From Oscillospiraceae bacterium (GTDB lineage Bacteria; Bacillota; Clostridia; Oscillospirales; Ruminococcaceae), in contig JAHZHS010000026.1 of assembly GCA_019420135.1 (NCBI GenBank), forward strand, positions 1 through 6,546: a stretch of 6,546 nt of DNA, given 5' to 3'. The position numbers were made by a program, and so were the translations under genes. Within the stretch, counting starts at the first letter, position 1. Every line of letters starts with the position of its first letter. Under the pieces are notes generated by a model. The model searched no databases. It saw only the letters and a list, made by a program, of their open reading frames with translations, and was not told where the DNA came from. Shown in pieces: positions 4,716-6,546 of this stretch.

Positions 4716-5868
4716 CCAGAATCTCCCATGGGCAGTCGGTGCGGCGCAGACAGGCGCGCAGGCCGGGCATACAGGCCAGGATCAGCAGAGCTGCCTGCGC
4801 CAGGGCGAAGGGGTTGCCGGTGTGGGTGGGGAACTGATGGCTGACCAGCCGGGGGCCGATTTGCCGGACAACCGGCAGGCACAACAGCAGGGAACCCAGG
4901 GCAAGGGCGCAGAGCATGGCCAGATAGTGGCGGAAGTAAGCCCGCCGGACCGCATCAAAGGGCTGTCCCAGCACCACCAGCCGCAGCATCCGTCTGCGGC
5001 CCTGGACCAGAAGGGTGGAGAAAAAGGACAGCGCCAGCCGGATAAGTAACAGAAAGCTTGCAAAAAAGACCACGACCGCCGCACAGATGGTCCCGCCCAG
5101 TTCCAGGGAGGAAATGACCATCAGGGGCTCGGTCTCCAGACCGGCCCGGGATAGGACACGCAGCAGGGGGGACAGCTGCCCGCGGGAACGGGCAACGACA
5201 ATGGCCTGGGGCTGGGACTGGCCTTGGGGCAGTTCATAGCCTTCCAGCTGGAGAGCGCTGCATTCCGCTACGGCGGATACGGGGGCAAATACCGTGTTCC
5301 GCTCGGTCAGGACCCGGCGCTCGTCGTACAGTCCCACTACCTGAAACGCCATGACCACCGGCTGCCCGTCGGCCACGTTGACAAAGGTGAGGTGCAGCGT
5401 CTGGCCCAGACAGGATTCGCAGCTCTGCTCCCTCCCCCCGCCATCCAGAAAAGACCGGGGCAGAAGGAGCTCCCGCCCCTGGCCGTCCTCCGGCAGTCGC
5501 CCCCGGACCAGGGGAAGAAAGGCGCCGGGGGTCGCGTTGGCCAGCCGGATCTCCTGGTTGCCCGCCGCCGTCTGCACAGAACCATAGCAGGCAAAGGCAT
5601 TGGCGTCGAGGACGGCATCAACGGCATTTTCATGGCCGCTCAGGGCTTCCCGGACCTCCTCGGGCGGGGCATAGACATAGGCGGACCGGGCCTCGGCGCT
5701 GGTCTCCAGAGAGAGGGTGACATACTTCATGACGTAGAACCCGAAGGAGGCGGAGGCGGTGGAAAGGCACAGAAGGAGAAGCAGAAGCAGGGCGTGGCGC
5801 AGCATGGCCCGGGGGCTTCCCCAGACCACAGCATCCCAGATCCGCCAGAGCACCAGCTTATTCTTCAT
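4690..5868 (-). CDS. FtsX/MacB-like ABC transporter permease, four membrane segments
   Basis: This 392-residue membrane protein is the likely partner of the preceding ATPase, which it overlaps by 11 bases. One hydrophobic segment lies at about residues 25-48. A large hydrophilic domain of roughly 200 residues, presumably outside the cell, follows. Three more segments lie at about 257-281, 314-334 and 354-371. This 1+3 layout with a big domain between segments 1 and 2 is the hallmark of MacB/FtsX/LolC-type permeases, which act mechanically on envelope substrates instead of forming a channel. The linker after segment 2 is basic (QGRRRMLR), as expected for a cytoplasmic loop touching the ATPase. 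The outside domain contains a CxxC pair (C150, C153) and further cysteines at 94 and 203. The C-terminal tail is strongly acidic (DDDSDEYD), and its codons overlap the next gene by 26 bases. The family assignment rests on topology and context. No substrate can be named. Confidence 0.8.
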   Translation of the reverse strand: MKNKLVLWRIWDAVVWGSPRAMLRHALLLLLLLCLSTASASFGFYVMKYVTLSLETSAEARSAYVYAPPEEVREALSGHENAVDAVLDANAFACYGSVQTAAGNQEIRLANATPGAFLPLVRGRLPEDGQGRELLLPRSFLDGGGREQSCESCLGQTLHLTFVNVADGQPVVMAFQVVGLYDERRVLTERNTVFAPVSAVAECSALQLEGYELPQGQSQPQAIVVARSRGQLSPLLRVLSRAGLETEPLMVISSLELGGTICAAVVVFFASFLLLIRLALSFFSTLLVQGRRRMLRLVVLGQPFDAVRRAYFRHYLAMLCALALGSLLLCLPVVRQIGPRLVSHQFPTHTGNPFALAQAALLILACMPGLRACLRRTDCPWEILDDDSDEYD

Positions 5869-6535
5869 AGAGTTGTCCCCCCTCCCCGGTGCGGACCAGG
5901 GCCAGCCGGTGATCCGCCATCCCCGCGGCGGCCTTGCTGTGGGTTATCAGGATGATACAGGCGTGTTCCCGGGCCCGGTACTCCTGCAGCAGGTCCATAA
6001 TCTGGGTTTCGTGCCGGGCGTCCAGGTTGCCGGTGGGCTCGTCCAGAATCACAAGGCGGGGGGTGTGGATCAGCGCACAGGCGATGGCGACCCGCTTCTT
6101 TTGACCGCCGGACAGTTTCTCCACCTTTTTGGCGGCGGATTCCCCCAGATCCAGGGTCTGCAAAAGAGCGGCGGCCCGCCTTCGGCTCTCGTCCACCGGC
6201 CGCCCCTGCAGCAGGAGGGGCAGCGCCGCATGGTCGGTCCCGCTCAGGGAGGAAATCAGGAGATTGCTCTGCAGCTGGATGCCCAGTTCCTCCCGGCGGA
6301 ACCGGCAGATCTCCCGCCCGGTGCATCGGGCAAGGTCCATGCCGTTCCAGGTCACGCTGCCCTGATCTGCCGGAGCCAGCCCGGCCAGGATCCGCACCAA
6401 GGTGGTTTTGCCCACACCGGATTCCCCGGTGATGGCATAGATCCTGCCGGGAAGAAAGGTGTGGGAGATGCGGTGCAGGATGGGAACGCGGGAATACCGT
6501 TTGCTGACATCCCGGATCTGCAGGGTGTTTTCCAT
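5858..6535 (-). CDS. MacB/LolD-type ABC transporter ATP-binding protein
   Basis: This is a complete 225-residue ABC ATPase that should power the membrane protein encoded next (5868-4690) from the cytoplasmic face. All nucleotide-binding motifs are visible: Walker A GESGVGKTT at residues 37-45, a Q-loop glutamine near 89 in the stretch LGIQLQSNLL, signature LSGGQ at 141-145, Walker B LVILDEP at 161-167, the D-loop NLDA at 170-173 and the switch histidine H199. The DEPTGNLD string, the Q-loop context and the short length are typical of the MacB/LolD/FtsE group that pairs with FtsX-like permeases, not of sugar importers. The start fits the family, since the protein opens directly into the first beta strands. 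Only 11 bases precede it in the window, so no ribosome binding site can be judged. Its stop overlaps the start of the next gene by 11 bases, which suggests translational coupling. The substrate cannot be told from sequence. Confidence 0.95.
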   Translation of the reverse strand: MENTLQIRDVSKRYSRVPILHRISHTFLPGRIYAITGESGVGKTTLVRILAGLAPADQGSVTWNGMDLARCTGREICRFRREELGIQLQSNLLISSLSGTDHAALPLLLQGRPVDESRRRAAALLQTLDLGESAAKKVEKLSGGQKKRVAIACALIHTPRLVILDEPTGNLDARHETQIMDLLQEYRAREHACIILITHSKAAAGMADHRLALVRTGEGGQLYEE

Positions 6536-6546
6536 AAACCGAAGCC

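Overview
The window is GC-rich, and every gene I can support lies on the minus strand. The genes are tightly packed: most neighbours overlap by a few to a few tens of bases, with AGGAGG-type ribosome binding sites. A maltose-type (MalF/MalG) permease pair sits next to a LacI/CcpA-type operator. This style suggests a GC-rich Firmicute of the class Clostridia, for example an Oscillospiraceae/Ruminococcaceae gut bacterium. That assignment is an inference from style, not from a marker gene.

Reading in the direction of transcription (high to low coordinates), the first block (6535-4182) holds three overlapping genes. They are a MacB/LolD-type ABC ATPase, a four-segment FtsX/MacB-like permease with a large outside domain, and a small cysteine-rich four-segment membrane protein of unknown role. 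A 270-base intergenic region follows (3912-4181). It holds the only convincing promoter in the window, with a LacI-family/cre-like operator over its -35 box, and a GC-rich leader of about 185 nt.

The second block (3911-1) starts with the two sugar-importer permeases. It continues with a 140-residue anchored protein resembling the last domain of a membrane-fusion (periplasmic adaptor) protein. Next is a 267-residue membrane protein of 1+3 topology with a TTG start, followed after 88 bases by a membrane-anchored protein with PQQ-type beta-propeller motifs that runs off the left edge. This last gene is open to the window edge for 304 codons.

The first block looks like a small MacB-type export or envelope-remodelling ABC unit, and the second like the membrane part of a carbohydrate importer. 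The importer has no solute-binding protein or dedicated ATPase in view; in many Firmicutes the ATPase is a shared MsmK-type protein encoded elsewhere. The unusual aspect is that the importer permeases are co-transcribed with an adaptor-like fragment, a 1+3 membrane protein and a propeller protein, directly downstream of a MacB-like ATPase/permease pair. I saw no tRNA, rRNA, CRISPR array, insertion sequence or integrase.
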